Shown here: one piece after another, positions 32,791 to 42,378 of the stretch
Layout: every line of letters starts with the position of its first letter
How positions within the stretch are numbered: position 1 is the stretch's first letter
Origin: Flavobacterium johnsoniae
Lineage (GTDB): Bacteria; Bacteroidota; Bacteroidia; Flavobacteriales; Flavobacteriaceae
NCBI RefSeq assembly: GCF_030388325.1
Contig: NZ_CP103794.1
Coordinates: forward strand, 2,046,001-2,110,000
Direction of reading: 5' to 3'
DNA length: 64,000 bases
The notes under the pieces: model-generated
Database searches by the model: none
What the model was told of the DNA's origin: nothing
The model's input: the letters and a program-made list of their open reading frames with translations, nothing else
Position numbers and translations under genes: made by a program

Positions 32791-34776
32791 ATGAAGCATT
32801 TAGCAAGAAGTTTATTTTTATTCGGTTTTTGTTTATTTTCAACTATATTGTTTTCTCAAGAAAAAAAAACTGCTCCTAAAAAGGATTTAGATATGAATAC
32901 GGAATATTCTAGTATTACAGATACCGTAAAGAAGAAAAAAGCCAAAATAGCAACTATAGACCAATATAAGATAGTCACTTTAGAGCATGATACTATTTAT
33001 GCAGATACTTCGCTAACAATAAAAAGTGCTTACAGACAGAATCATCTTAGAAAAGATCTTTTTGGACTTTTAGAGTTTTCTAATATCGGCCAGCCATTAA
33101 ATACCTTACAATATAGTTTGACAAGTTTTTCTCCGTATCCAGAAATTGGTTTTACAGGGAAACATTCCAATTATATGCAAGCAGATCAGATTCGATATTA
33201 TTCGGCCGCAACGCCATTTACAGAATTGTTTTTTAATACTACAATTAATAAAGGACAGAACGTAGATTCTTTTATTACTTTAAATACATCCAAAAATCTT
33301 AATTTCTCAATTGCCTACAAAGGTTTAAGATCTGAAGGAGATTATATAAATCAATTGGTTAGTGCTGGTAATTTCAGATTTACAACTAGTTATGCTACAA
33401 CCAGCAGACGTTATGCAATCAATATGCATTTTGCCAATCAGGATATAATGAACGAAGAAAATGGAGGAATAACAAATGTTTCCAATTTTGAAAGTGATGA
33501 TCCCGATTTTAAAAATCGACAAAGATTACAGGTTTATTTGACCGATGCAGAAACGCTTTTAAAAGGTAGAAGATTGTTTTTTGACCACGCTTTTAGGGTA
33601 AATCCAAAAGATGGGAATAACAATTTGTATTTAACGCATCAATTTAATTATGAATATAAAAATTATCAATATAAACAGCAGACAATAACGTCTTCTATTA
33701 CAGATAATAATAATGTGACTACCACAGTAAACCGTTTTGGAGATTCGTATGTTGCAAGCGCAATCAACGACGAAACAAAATATGAAAGACTTTATAATAA
33801 AGTAGGTGCAGCGTATGAAAACTCTCTTTTAGGAAAGTTTAATTTTTTTATAGACGATTATAGATCCAATTATCAATATGAAAAAGTAATTGTTGACTCT
33901 TTAAACAATGCGATTCCTGCCAATTTGTACTTGCAATTTAATAATGTGGGAGGACAATACGAATATCAAAAGAACAAATGGAATGGTAGATTTCTGTATT
34001 CAAGATCTATTACGAATCAATCACTTTCTGACTTAGATGCCAAATTGAGATATGATTTAAACGAAAAAATTAAATTCGATTTTAGATATCGTAATATCAA
34101 TAAGCTGCCAAATAATAATTATAATTTATATCAAAGTAGTTGGGTTGCATATAATTGGTCACATGATTTCAAAAATGAAAAAATAAATTCATTAAGTGCC
34201 GAAATAACAACTCCTTGGTTAACGGGACAAGTTCAGTACACTGTATTAAAAGATCACTTGTTTTTTAGAGATACATCGTCAGTTGCAAATGTTCAAATTG
34301 TTACGCCAGAACAGTATGGTAATGTGATAAATTATTTAGAAATAAAAGCAAGTCGTGAATTTAAATTTGGTCCTTTTGCGTTAGATAACACACTTTTATA
34401 CCAAAAAGTAGATCAATCAGATTTGATTTTAAATGTTCCTGATTTTGTAACTAGAAATACGTTTTATTACTCAAATCATTTTTTCAAAAAAGCATTATTT
34501 ATCCAAACAGGTATTGTATTTAATTATCTGACTAAATATTACGGAGATGATTATAACCCTGTTATTGCAGAGTTTTTTGTGCAGCAAGAAGAAAAGATTG
34601 GCGGTTTTGCTACTTTCGATTTTTTCGTAAATGCTAGAATTCGTCAGACACGTTTTTATTTGAAAGCAGAACATTTGAACGCGCTTTTTTCGCAAAGCAA
34701 TTATTACTCGGCGCCTAATAATCCTTATCGCGATTTTGTATTGCGTTTTGGTTTAGTTTGGAATTTCTTCCAATAA
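32791..34776 (+). CDS. Putative outer membrane porin (Porin_10 type)
   Basis: A 661-residue outer membrane beta-barrel candidate. Signal peptide (1-22, ending LFSQ), a Lys-rich segment, then alternating aromatic and polar strands with a C-terminal strand ending VLRFGLVWNFFQ, a typical barrel terminus with a final aromatic. It matches my memory of the putative porin family PF14121 in Bacteroidota. Solute unknown. It has its own -7 box, so it is probably separate from the SusCD operon. Confidence 0.78.
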   Translation: MKHLARSLFLFGFCLFSTILFSQEKKTAPKKDLDMNTEYSSITDTVKKKKAKIATIDQYKIVTLEHDTIYADTSLTIKSAYRQNHLRKDLFGLLEFSNIGQPLNTLQYSLTSFSPYPEIGFTGKHSNYMQADQIRYYSAATPFTELFFNTTINKGQNVDSFITLNTSKNLNFSIAYKGLRSEGDYINQLVSAGNFRFTTSYATTSRRYAINMHFANQDIMNEENGGITNVSNFESDDPDFKNRQRLQVYLTDAETLLKGRRLFFDHAFRVNPKDGNNNLYLTHQFNYEYKNYQYKQQTITSSITDNNNVTTTVNRFGDSYVASAINDETKYERLYNKVGAAYENSLLGKFNFFIDDYRSNYQYEKVIVDSLNNAIPANLYLQFNNVGGQYEYQKNKWNGRFLYSRSITNQSLSDLDAKLRYDLNEKIKFDFRYRNINKLPNNNYNLYQSSWVAYNWSHDFKNEKINSLSAEITTPWLTGQVQYTVLKDHLFFRDTSSVANVQIVTPEQYGNVINYLEIKASREFKFGPFALDNTLLYQKVDQSDLILNVPDFVTRNTFYYSNHFFKKALFIQTGIVFNYLTKYYGDDYNPVIAEFFVQQEEKIGGFATFDFFVNARIRQTRFYLKAEHLNALFSQSNYYSAPNNPYRDFVLRFGLVWNFFQ

Positions 34777-34816
34777 ACCGAATTTAATTAGAACCACTAT
34801 ATTAAACTTAAATAAA

Positions 34817-36178
34817 ATGGACTTTTCAAAAAATATTTTAGAAACAATTGGTAACACGCCATTGGTAAAACTCAACAAAATTGTTGCTGAAATTGATGCG
34901 TTAGTATTGGCAAAAGTCGAAACCTTTAATCCTGGTAATTCTGTAAAAGACAGAATGGCTGTAAAAATGATTGAAGATGCAGAGGCTGATGGCCGTTTGA
35001 AACCTGGAGGAACTATTATCGAAGGAACTTCTGGAAATACAGGAATGGGACTTGCACTTGTTGCAATCGTAAAAGGATACAAATTAATTTGTGTAATCTC
35101 GGATAAGCAATCAAAAGAAAAAATGGATATTCTTCGTGCTGTAGGAGCAAAAGTTGTTGTTTGTCCTACAGATGTTGAGCCTACAGATCCTCGTTCTTAT
35201 TATTCGGTTTCTAAGCGTTTGGCTGAAGAAACGCCTAATTCTTGGTACGTAAATCAGTATGATAATATGTCAAATTCATTGGCGCATTATGAGCAGACAG
35301 GACCAGAAATTTGGAGACAAACCGATGGTAAAATCACACATTTTGTAGTTGGAGTTGGAACAGGAGGAACAATTTCTGGTGTTGGGAAATATTTAAAAGA
35401 AAAAAATCCAAATATTAAAATCTGGGGAATTGATACTTACGGTTCTGTTTTTAAGAAATACCACGAAACTGGAATTTTTGATGAAAACGAAATCTATTCT
35501 TATATAACAGAAGGAATTGGGGAAGATATTTTACCAAAGAATGTTGATTTTTCTTTAATTGACGGATTCACAAAAGTAACCGATAAAGACGCAGCAGTTT
35601 ATACTAGAAAGATCGCTTTAGAAGAAGCTATTTTTGTTGGAAATTCTGCCGGAGCTTGTATAAAAGGTCTTTTGCAGTTAAAAGAACATTTCAAGCCTGA
35701 TGATGTCGTTGTGGTTCTTTTTCACGATTCTGGAAGTCGCTACGTAGGTAAAATGTTCAATGATGATTGGATGCGTGAACGTGGATTTTTAGAAGAGAAT
35801 GTAACTAAGGCAGAAGACGTTATCAAAGATCATATTGATAAAGAATTGATTGTTGTACGTACAGAAGAATTGGTTTCGCATGCAATTGAGCGTATGCGTA
35901 AATATAAAATTTCGCAGATTCCAGTTGTTGATATTAATGGATTTGTTGGTTCTGTTGATGAAACAGACTTGTTTAGAAGTTATGTTGCAGATAAAAATGT
36001 AGCCGAAAAACCAATTAAGGAAGTAATGGGAAAACCATTTCCGATTGTAAAATTAGGAACGCCAATTGAAGAAGTATCAAAACTTTTCTCAAAAGAAAAT
36101 GATGCTGTTTTAGTTGACTTAGGAAATGGACATCATCATATTATTACAAAATATGATATCATAGGTTCGATAAAATAG
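34817..36178 (+). CDS. PLP-dependent cystathionine beta-synthase / cysteine synthase with CBS pair
   Basis: A 453-residue fold-type II PLP enzyme. Lys44 in NPGNSVKDRMA binds PLP, EGTSGNTGMGLA holds the phosphate-proximal loop, and GTGGTISGVGKYL follows. The C-terminal ~120 residues (about 330-453) are two CBS motifs (HAIERMRKYKISQIPVVD and the last 45 residues), which usually sense adenosine ligands or S-adenosylmethionine. Reaction: serine plus homocysteine to cystathionine, or O-acetylserine plus sulfide to cysteine; the CBS pair favours the former but does not prove it. Confidence 0.9.
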   Translation: MDFSKNILETIGNTPLVKLNKIVAEIDALVLAKVETFNPGNSVKDRMAVKMIEDAEADGRLKPGGTIIEGTSGNTGMGLALVAIVKGYKLICVISDKQSKEKMDILRAVGAKVVVCPTDVEPTDPRSYYSVSKRLAEETPNSWYVNQYDNMSNSLAHYEQTGPEIWRQTDGKITHFVVGVGTGGTISGVGKYLKEKNPNIKIWGIDTYGSVFKKYHETGIFDENEIYSYITEGIGEDILPKNVDFSLIDGFTKVTDKDAAVYTRKIALEEAIFVGNSAGACIKGLLQLKEHFKPDDVVVVLFHDSGSRYVGKMFNDDWMRERGFLEENVTKAEDVIKDHIDKELIVVRTEELVSHAIERMRKYKISQIPVVDINGFVGSVDETDLFRSYVADKNVAEKPIKEVMGKPFPIVKLGTPIEEVSKLFSKENDAVLVDLGNGHHHIITKYDIIGSIK

Positions 36179-36196
36179 ACTTTTACAAATAAAATT

Positions 36197-36242
36197 AATC
36201 CATAAATCTGATTGTTTTTCGATTAGATTTGTGGATTTTTCT
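36197..36242 (+). terminator. Intrinsic terminator after the CBS-domain enzyme gene
   Basis: The stem AATCCATAAATCT with GATTAGATTTGTGGATT (one G-T pair) is followed by a T-rich tail. Confidence 0.75.
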
Positions 36243-36256
36243 TTTAAAAATATAAA

Positions 36257-36739
36257 ATGAATTTTACAGCAATTGATTTTGAAACAGCAACAGGTTATCA
36301 TCCGTGTTCGGTTGGAATTGTTACGGTTCAAAACGGGATTATAGTAGACGAATTTGTGTCTTTAATTAAACCTCCAAACAATGAATACAATCCATTTACG
36401 ATTCGTGTTCACGGCATTTATCCAAAAGATACCATCAATGCAAAATCTTTTTTTCAGATTTATCCTGAAATCGAAAAAAGACTAAAAAATCGAGTTGTAG
36501 TAGCTCATAATGAAAGTTTTGATCGCAATGTTTTGATGAAAACAATGCTGCTTCACGGCTTAAATTATGAAGATTTAAATATTGCTACAAAATGGGAATG
36601 CACGGTTAAAATTTATAAAGCAAAGGGAATTAAACCAACAAAATTAAGTGACTGTTGTCGAGAAATGAATATTCAGCTTAATCATCACGAAGCGTTGTCT
36701 GATGCTCGTGCTTGTGCAAAACTTTATATGCTTCAGTAA
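36257..36739 (+). CDS. DEDDh 3'-5' exonuclease (DnaQ-like)
   Basis: A 160-residue single-domain exonuclease of the DnaQ / DNA polymerase III epsilon type. The acidic metal residues are Asp7 and Glu9 (AIDFET), Asp89 (HNESFD) and Asp149, with His144 in HEALSDA giving the DEDDh class. No polymerase or GIY-YIG domain is attached. Likely roles are proofreading, repair or small RNA/DNA trimming; the substrate is not decided. Confidence 0.9.
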   Translation: MNFTAIDFETATGYHPCSVGIVTVQNGIIVDEFVSLIKPPNNEYNPFTIRVHGIYPKDTINAKSFFQIYPEIEKRLKNRVVVAHNESFDRNVLMKTMLLHGLNYEDLNIATKWECTVKIYKAKGIKPTKLSDCCREMNIQLNHHEALSDARACAKLYMLQ

Positions 36740-36811
36740 ATAAATTAATTTGTAAGAATAATATTAATTTTTATTATTTTTAGATTTTGAAAAATACTTT
36801 AAAATCTAAAA

Positions 36812-38083
36812 ATGAAAGAAGAATTTCTTCATTATCTCTGGAAATTCAAGAAGTTTGACACCTTGAATTTGAAAACCGCACAAGATGAATTAATTACTAT
36901 TGTTAAAACAGGTGATTATTTAGAACTTTCTGGTCCTGATTTTTTCAATGCTCTTATAATAATCGAAAATCAAAAATGGGCTGGCAATGTTGAAATTCAT
37001 TTAAAATCATCTGATTGGTATTTGCATAATCATGAAAAAGATCCTGCTTATGAAAATGTTATTCTTCATGTAGTTTGGGAAAATGATACTCCAATTTATA
37101 GAAAAAATAATACCGAGATTCCAGTTTTGGTTCTTAAAGATTATGTTTCTAAAGAAATAATTGAAAACTACAATTCATTAATTTCTCCAAAAACATGGAT
37201 TTCCTGCGAAAAACAATTAAAAGAACTAGACGATTTTGTTTTTAAAAATTGGCAGGAAAGATTATTTTTCGAAAGATTAGAACGTAAATCAAAGTTTATT
37301 TCTGAAATATTAAAAGAAACAAATCAAGATTGGGAAGCTGTTTTATTTTTTCTATTAGCAAAGAATTTTGGACTAAACACAAATGGAAATTCTTTTTTGC
37401 AAATTGCAAAGTCAATCCCTTTTTCTGTTATAAGAAAAGAAAGTTTTGAATACGAAAATTTAGAAGCCTTACTTTTTGGAACTGCTGGTTTATTGGATGT
37501 AGAAAAAGAAGATGTTTATTTTAAAGATTTGAAGTTTCGATATTATTATCTGTTACACAAATATCAACTGGAAAAAACATACATAAATCCGCTTCAATTT
37601 TTTAAACTTCGTCCAGATAATTTTCCAACAATTCGACTTTCTCAATTAGCGAGTTTATATCACAAACAGCAGAACTTATTCTCTAAAATAATTGATTTAA
37701 AATCTGTTGAGAGTGTGTACAGAATTTTAAGCGTTTCTACAAGTTCTTATTGGCAAAATCATTATCAGTTTGATAGAGAAAGTGTTGAGAAGAATAAAAG
37801 GCTTTCTAAATCGTTTTTAGACTTAATTGTCATCAATACAATAATTCCACTTCAATTTATCTATTCAAATATTATGGGCGAATCTATTGAAGAAGATTTA
37901 ATTGATTTTATGAAAGAAGTGCCCTCAGAAAAAAACGCAACTATTGATAAGTTTAATTCGTTCGGGATAAATTCTAAAAATGCATTTGAAAGTCAGACTT
38001 TATTAGAACTTAAAAATGAATATTGTACACATAAAGCATGTTTGAATTGTGCGATAGGATTAGAACTTCTAAAAAAAAATTAG
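36812..38083 (+). CDS. DUF2851 family protein
   Basis: A 423-residue protein recognised as DUF2851, a Bacteroidota-centred family of unknown function. Characteristic segments are WAGNVEIHLKSSDWYLHNH (about 55-75) and HVVWENDTP. A C-terminal ECTHKACLNCAIG-like segment has three cysteines (YCTHKACLNC, about 405-415) that could bind metal. The NVEIHLKSSDW and H residues recall nuclease folds, but I do not claim a reaction. It has no signal peptide, so it should be cytosolic. Confidence 0.8.
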   Translation: MKEEFLHYLWKFKKFDTLNLKTAQDELITIVKTGDYLELSGPDFFNALIIIENQKWAGNVEIHLKSSDWYLHNHEKDPAYENVILHVVWENDTPIYRKNNTEIPVLVLKDYVSKEIIENYNSLISPKTWISCEKQLKELDDFVFKNWQERLFFERLERKSKFISEILKETNQDWEAVLFFLLAKNFGLNTNGNSFLQIAKSIPFSVIRKESFEYENLEALLFGTAGLLDVEKEDVYFKDLKFRYYYLLHKYQLEKTYINPLQFFKLRPDNFPTIRLSQLASLYHKQQNLFSKIIDLKSVESVYRILSVSTSSYWQNHYQFDRESVEKNKRLSKSFLDLIVINTIIPLQFIYSNIMGESIEEDLIDFMKEVPSEKNATIDKFNSFGINSKNAFESQTLLELKNEYCTHKACLNCAIGLELLKKN

Positions 38084-38092
38084 ATAATTTTG

Positions 38093-38100
38093 TATTTTTG
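38093..38100 (+). promoter_or_regulatory. Candidate -7 box of the PspC-like gene
   Basis: TATTTTTG, an exact TAnnTTTG box, about 55 bases upstream of the PspC-like start codon. Confidence 0.45.
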
Positions 38101-38155
38101 CGATCCAATGATTATTCGAATCTAAAATCTTAAGTATAAAATCTAAAATCATAAA

Positions 38156-38383
38156 ATGTCAGCTATTTTAAAACTCAAATTCTTTTTTGAAAAATACGGT
38201 TTTCATGTTTCTTCAAGATTAGCAGATAAGCTTGGAATGCGTGTGACAAATGTGAGATTATTTTTTATTTACATTTCTTTTGTTACAGCTGGTTTAGGAT
38301 TTGGCGTTTATCTTACGCTCGCATTCTGGATTAGATTGAAAGATTTAATTCGCTCAAAAAGAACTTCAGTATTTGATTTATAA
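38156..38383 (+). CDS. PspC domain protein
   Basis: A 75-residue protein made of one PspC-like domain: an amphipathic start (FFEKYGFHVSSRLADKLGM), then a long hydrophobic membrane segment (about 34-57, LFFIYISFVTAGLGFGVYLTLAFW). PspC proteins belong to phage-shock or membrane-stress systems, but single-domain forms in Bacteroidota have no proven role. Followed by a palindromic terminator. Confidence 0.8.
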   Translation: MSAILKLKFFFEKYGFHVSSRLADKLGMRVTNVRLFFIYISFVTAGLGFGVYLTLAFWIRLKDLIRSKRTSVFDL

Positions 38384-38384
38384 A

Positions 38385-38417
38385 AAAAAAGCTCCAAATC
38401 TAGATTTGGAGCTTTTT
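38385..38417. terminator. Bidirectional terminator
   Basis: A perfect 22-base palindrome, GCTCCAAATCT and complement, flanked by runs of A and T between convergent genes. Confidence 0.9.
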
Positions 38418-38424
38418 TATGAAG

Positions 38425-39900
38425 TTATATTTGTTCTTCTTCATTAGGATTGTTAAGTCTAGATCTTTTCTTGCTATATCCAAAGTATACAATTATACCA
38501 AGAATAAGCCATCCAAAAGATAATAACTGTGCATCTTTACTTAAATTGAAAATTAAATAAGAATTGATTGCAATTCCTAATACTGCAATTATTGGTAAAG
38601 CAGGAACTTTAAATGTTCTGGTTAATCCTGGTTGTTTTACTCTTAAAATCCAAACAGCAATACAAACCATTGTAAAGGCAAACAAAGTACCAAAACTTGT
38701 CATGTCAGCCAATTTGTTGATTGGCGTAAAAGCAGCAACAGTTGCGATGACAGCTCCAAGAATCATTAAGTTCGTTTTTGGAGTTCCAGAAATAGGATTT
38801 ACTTTAGAGAAAACTTGTGGAATTAAACCATCTTTAGACATTCCAAGGAAAATTCTAGATTGTCCCATAATCATTACCATTAATACTGAAACCAAACCAA
38901 TAGTTGCGGCAACGGTAATAATAGAACCAGCCCAGCCTTGTCCTGCAATATCAAATGCATAAGCAACAGGAGCTTTGATAGCTTCAGGATATTTTCCTAG
39001 TGGATTAAAATCTTGGTAATTCATCATTCCTGTTAATACTAAAGAAACAAGAATATATAAAGTAGTACAAATTAATAAAGAAGCGATAATTGCAAAAGGA
39101 ACATCTTTTTTAGGATTAATAGCTTCTCCAGCTTGTGTAGAAACAGCATCGAAACCAACATAAGCAAAGAAAATAGCTGCAGCTCCAGAGATAATACCTC
39201 CAATTCCGTATGCATTGTGTGTAGTTTCTTTTTCGATAATCTGAGTTGCTTCAGGAATAAATGGGCTCCAGTTTGCTGTATTGATAAAGAAAAGACCAGC
39301 AATAATTACAAAGATTACAGCAGATACTTTAAGAATAACAATTGCGTTATTTGCTTTAGCAGCACTTTTTGTTCCTTTAATAAGCAATGAAATAACTAAA
39401 AGAACGATCAAGAAAGCTGGAAGATTCATAGAAAAACCTTCTCCTGTGTAGCTTGCAGGATCTGTAGTTAACCAATCAGGAAGGTGAATGTGAAATATTT
39501 TGAGCAATTTATTAAAGTATCCGGACCAGGAAACGGCGACGGTCATTGAACCCATTGCGTATTCAAGAATTAGCCCCCATCCAATTATCCAGGCAAAAAC
39601 TTCTCCAATTGTACCGTAAGCATATGCATAAGCAGATCCTTCGACAGGCAAAATAGAAGCAAATTCAGAATAGCAGAGAGCTGCAAATACACAGGCAATA
39701 CCTGCAATAATAAACGAAATTGCTAATGCTGGACCTGCATGATAATAAGCCCCAGTACCTGTAAGAACAAAAATTCCCCCACCGATAATGGCACCAACAC
39801 CAATGGCAGTAAGACTCCATTTTCCTAGGACTCTCTTTAAATCACTTTTTTTCATATCGGCCTCAAAGGCAGATATTGGTTTAACTCTCCAAATTGACAT
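38425..39900 (-). CDS. APC superfamily amino acid permease
   Basis: A 491-residue inner membrane transporter with about 12 predicted helices. The first helix holds the APC substrate signature GAIIGGGIFVLTGTGAYYHAG, and helix 2 leads to YSEFASILPVEGSAYAYAY. The size and the C-terminal helices resemble cationic amino acid transporters (CAT/YfnA type), importing amino acids with protons; the specific amino acid cannot be decided. It is monocistronic with its own -7 box. Confidence 0.88.
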   Translation of the reverse strand: MSIWRVKPISAFEADMKKSDLKRVLGKWSLTAIGVGAIIGGGIFVLTGTGAYYHAGPALAISFIIAGIACVFAALCYSEFASILPVEGSAYAYAYGTIGEVFAWIIGWGLILEYAMGSMTVAVSWSGYFNKLLKIFHIHLPDWLTTDPASYTGEGFSMNLPAFLIVLLVISLLIKGTKSAAKANNAIVILKVSAVIFVIIAGLFFINTANWSPFIPEATQIIEKETTHNAYGIGGIISGAAAIFFAYVGFDAVSTQAGEAINPKKDVPFAIIASLLICTTLYILVSLVLTGMMNYQDFNPLGKYPEAIKAPVAYAFDIAGQGWAGSIITVAATIGLVSVLMVMIMGQSRIFLGMSKDGLIPQVFSKVNPISGTPKTNLMILGAVIATVAAFTPINKLADMTSFGTLFAFTMVCIAVWILRVKQPGLTRTFKVPALPIIAVLGIAINSYLIFNLSKDAQLLSFGWLILGIIVYFGYSKKRSRLNNPNEEEQI

Positions 39901-39932
39901 ACTATTTTATTGGTTTATTTGTTATTAAGTGC

Positions 39933-39940
39933 CAAATGTA
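39933..39940 (-). promoter_or_regulatory. Candidate -7 box of the permease gene
   Basis: On the minus strand TACATTTG, an exact TAnnTTTG box, 32 bases before the start codon. Confidence 0.5.
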
Positions 39941-40114
39941 TTGTTTTTTGTAAAAAATAAAAACATTTATCATGTTTTAAGTTATAAAAACTTTATTTTT
40001 TTTACAGTACTCTCAAGAATATTTCTTTATGGGTTGACATTCATTAAATTAATTGCTTATTTATAAAACATTTAATAATTTTTTAAAAACTACTTTTCTT
40101 ACTAATATTATCGA

Positions 40115-40122
40115 TATATTTG
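40115..40122 (+). promoter_or_regulatory. Candidate -7 box of the HhH protein gene
   Basis: TATATTTG, an exact TAnnTTTG box, 54 bases upstream of the start codon. No clear -33 element. Confidence 0.4.
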
Positions 40123-40176
40123 AAAGTTTTTTCTTTCTTTTTAATTTAGCTTTAAATTTAAAGTTTATTTAGTATA

Positions 40177-41064
40177 ATGAATTTCAGGTATTTCAGCAGA
40201 TATTTCCATTTTTCAAAACAACAGCGAATAGGTATTTTTATTCTCTTTGCTATAATGATCGGATTGCAGGTTTTTTATTTATTGTCTGATTTTGAGGTTT
40301 TAGATGTAGAAGACTCCAATAAAGACAATTGGCTGGCTTATCAATCAGAAATTGATAAAGAGAAATTGGATGGTGAAAATAAGAAAACGACCAATTATCT
40401 GTTTAATCCAAATTTTATTTCTGATTATAAAGGCTATAAACTCGGAATGACTGTTGAAGAGATTGATCGATTAATGGCATTTCGCAAAGAGAATAAATTT
40501 GTAAACTCTGCAGATGAGTTTCAAAAAGTTACGGGCATCTCAGACTCATTATTAAATAAAATTGCTCCGTTGTTTAAATTTCCGAATTGGATACAGCAAA
40601 AAGCGGGTTTAAAGACAAGGCAAGTAAATTTTGTGAAAAATGATTTTACAAAGAAAGCAAAGTTTGAAATATTAGATATAAATCAAGCCAATCAAGAAGA
40701 TTTAATGAAATTATACGGAATTGGAGAAGGATTGTCTGAAAGAATATTAAAGCAAAAAGAAATTCTCGGCTGTTTTGTGTCGATGGAACAAATGAAAGAT
40801 ATTTGGGGGCTTTCTCCAGAAGTTATAATTGAATTGAATAGTCATTTTAAAGTTGTAATTCCGCCATCGCTGAAGAAAATAAAAGTTAATGATGCATCTT
40901 TAAAAGAACTTTCGCAATTTTTTTATTTCAAATATGCTTTAGCAAAACAGATTGTAACTTATAGGAGCATGAATGGAAATTTTGATAATATTGAGGATTT
41001 AGCAAAAATTAAAGATTTTCCTGTAGAAAAAGCAAAAATAATTAGTTTATATTTGGAGTTCTAA
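40177..41064 (+). CDS. Membrane-anchored helix-hairpin-helix protein (ComEA-like repeats)
   Basis: A 295-residue protein with one N-terminal membrane helix (about 18-36) followed by helix-hairpin-helix units: around 80-115 (MTVEEIDRLMAFRKENKFVN), around 165-205 (DINQANQEDLMKLYGIGEGL then SERILKQKE) and around 230-295 (DASLKELSQFFYFKYALAKQIV). HhH repeats bind DNA without sequence preference; ComEA uses them in DNA uptake. Whether this one acts in uptake or another envelope process is not known. The acyl-CoA dehydrogenase gene follows after 13 bases. Confidence 0.75.
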   Translation: MNFRYFSRYFHFSKQQRIGIFILFAIMIGLQVFYLLSDFEVLDVEDSNKDNWLAYQSEIDKEKLDGENKKTTNYLFNPNFISDYKGYKLGMTVEEIDRLMAFRKENKFVNSADEFQKVTGISDSLLNKIAPLFKFPNWIQQKAGLKTRQVNFVKNDFTKKAKFEILDINQANQEDLMKLYGIGEGLSERILKQKEILGCFVSMEQMKDIWGLSPEVIIELNSHFKVVIPPSLKKIKVNDASLKELSQFFYFKYALAKQIVTYRSMNGNFDNIEDLAKIKDFPVEKAKIISLYLEF

Positions 41065-41077
41065 AAGAAACCAACTC

Positions 41078-42220
41078 ATGAACTTTGATTACAACGAAAC
41101 ACAACTAATGATAGCTCAGTCCATAAAAGACTTTGCAGAAAAAAATATCAAACCTTATATAATGGAATGGGATGAGGCACAAATATTTCCAATCCCTTTA
41201 TTTAAACAGCTTGGCGAAATGGGCTTTATGGGAGTTCTTGTTCCAGAAGAATATGGAGGGTCGGGTTTGGGTTATCATGAATATGTTACAGTAATAGAAG
41301 AAATTTCAAAAGTAGATCCTTCGATAGGCTTATCGGTTGCGGCTCATAATTCTTTGTGTACAAATCATATTTTAACTTTTGGAAACGAAGAACAGAAGAA
41401 AAAATGGCTTCCAAAATTAGCTACTGCAGAACATTTAGGGGCATGGGGATTAACGGAGCATAATACAGGTTCTGATGCTGGCGGTATGAATACAACTGCG
41501 GTAAAAGACGGAGATCATTGGATAGTAAACGGAGCAAAAAACTTTATTACGCATGCTATTTCGGGTGATATTGCTGTTGTTGTTGTCCGAACTGGTGAAA
41601 AAGGGGATTCAAAAGGAATGACTGCTTTTGTGTTTGAAAAGGGAATGCTAGGCTTTTCATCAGGTAAAAAAGAGAATAAATTAGGAATGAGAGCTAGTGA
41701 AACAGCGGAATTGGTTTTTGATAATTGCCGTATTCCTGACGCAAACAGATTAGGCGAGGTTGGTCAAGGGTTTATTCAAGCTATGAAAATTTTAGATGGA
41801 GGAAGAATTTCTATTGGAGCTTTGTCGCTAGGAATTGCAAAAGGAGCTTATGAAGCGGCGCTTAAATATTCAAAAGAAAGACATCAATTTGGGCAGCCTA
41901 TCAGTAGTTTTCAAGGAATTTCATTTAAATTAGCCGATATGGCAACAGAAATCGAAGCTTCTGAATTGTTGTTGCACAAAGCGGCATTTTTAAAACAACA
42001 ACATAAGCCTGTGACAACATCTGGTGCAATGGCAAAAATGTATGCTTCTGAAGCTTGTGTAAAAATTGCAAATGATGCAGTTCAGATTCATGGCGGGTAC
42101 GGCTATACTAAAGATTTTCCAGTTGAAAAGTTTTATAGAGATTCTAAACTGTGTACTATCGGAGAGGGAACTACCGAAATTCAGAAATTGGTTATCTCTA
42201 GAAATTTATTGAAAGAGTAG
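41078..42220 (+). CDS. Acyl-CoA dehydrogenase (short-chain type)
   Basis: A 380-residue FAD enzyme that makes the 2,3-double bond in acyl-CoA during fatty acid or branched-chain amino acid breakdown. It has the N-terminal helical domain, the middle beta domain with AWGLTEHNTGSDAGG (about 125-139), and the C-terminal IHGGYGYTKDFPVEKFYRDS followed by GEGTTEIQ, where the catalytic Glu is expected. Chain length is inferred from similarity to butyryl-CoA dehydrogenases. Probably co-transcribed with the HhH protein gene. Confidence 0.92.
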   Translation: MNFDYNETQLMIAQSIKDFAEKNIKPYIMEWDEAQIFPIPLFKQLGEMGFMGVLVPEEYGGSGLGYHEYVTVIEEISKVDPSIGLSVAAHNSLCTNHILTFGNEEQKKKWLPKLATAEHLGAWGLTEHNTGSDAGGMNTTAVKDGDHWIVNGAKNFITHAISGDIAVVVVRTGEKGDSKGMTAFVFEKGMLGFSSGKKENKLGMRASETAELVFDNCRIPDANRLGEVGQGFIQAMKILDGGRISIGALSLGIAKGAYEAALKYSKERHQFGQPISSFQGISFKLADMATEIEASELLLHKAAFLKQQHKPVTTSGAMAKMYASEACVKIANDAVQIHGGYGYTKDFPVEKFYRDSKLCTIGEGTTEIQKLVISRNLLKE

Positions 42221-42341
42221 ATTTTGTAAAAAGTAATAAGTTTAAGGTTGAATAAATAAACTGTATCTCGCTTTTTACATCTTAAAATTTTACCAATGAA
42301 AATAATTTACAATTTATAACTCATAATCAATAATTAATTTC

Positions 42342-42349
42342 TATATTTG
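42342..42349 (+). promoter_or_regulatory. Candidate -7 box of rpsU
   Basis: TATATTTG, an exact TAnnTTTG box, 29 bases before the rpsU start codon. The predicted transcript would begin just before the strong Shine-Dalgarno sequence. Confidence 0.55.
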
Positions 42350-42360
42350 CAGCCTTAACG

Positions 42361-42370
42361 AGAGGAGGTG
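42361..42370 (+). promoter_or_regulatory. Strong Shine-Dalgarno sequence of rpsU
   Basis: AGAGGAGGTG, 8 bases before the ATG, matches the 16S anti-Shine-Dalgarno almost fully. The other genes of this window start after A-rich stretches with nothing like it. In Flavobacterium johnsoniae bS21 helps hide the anti-Shine-Dalgarno, so a strong site on rpsU is expected to let ribosomes lacking bS21 translate it. Confidence 0.88.
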
Positions 42371-42378
42371 TCTATATT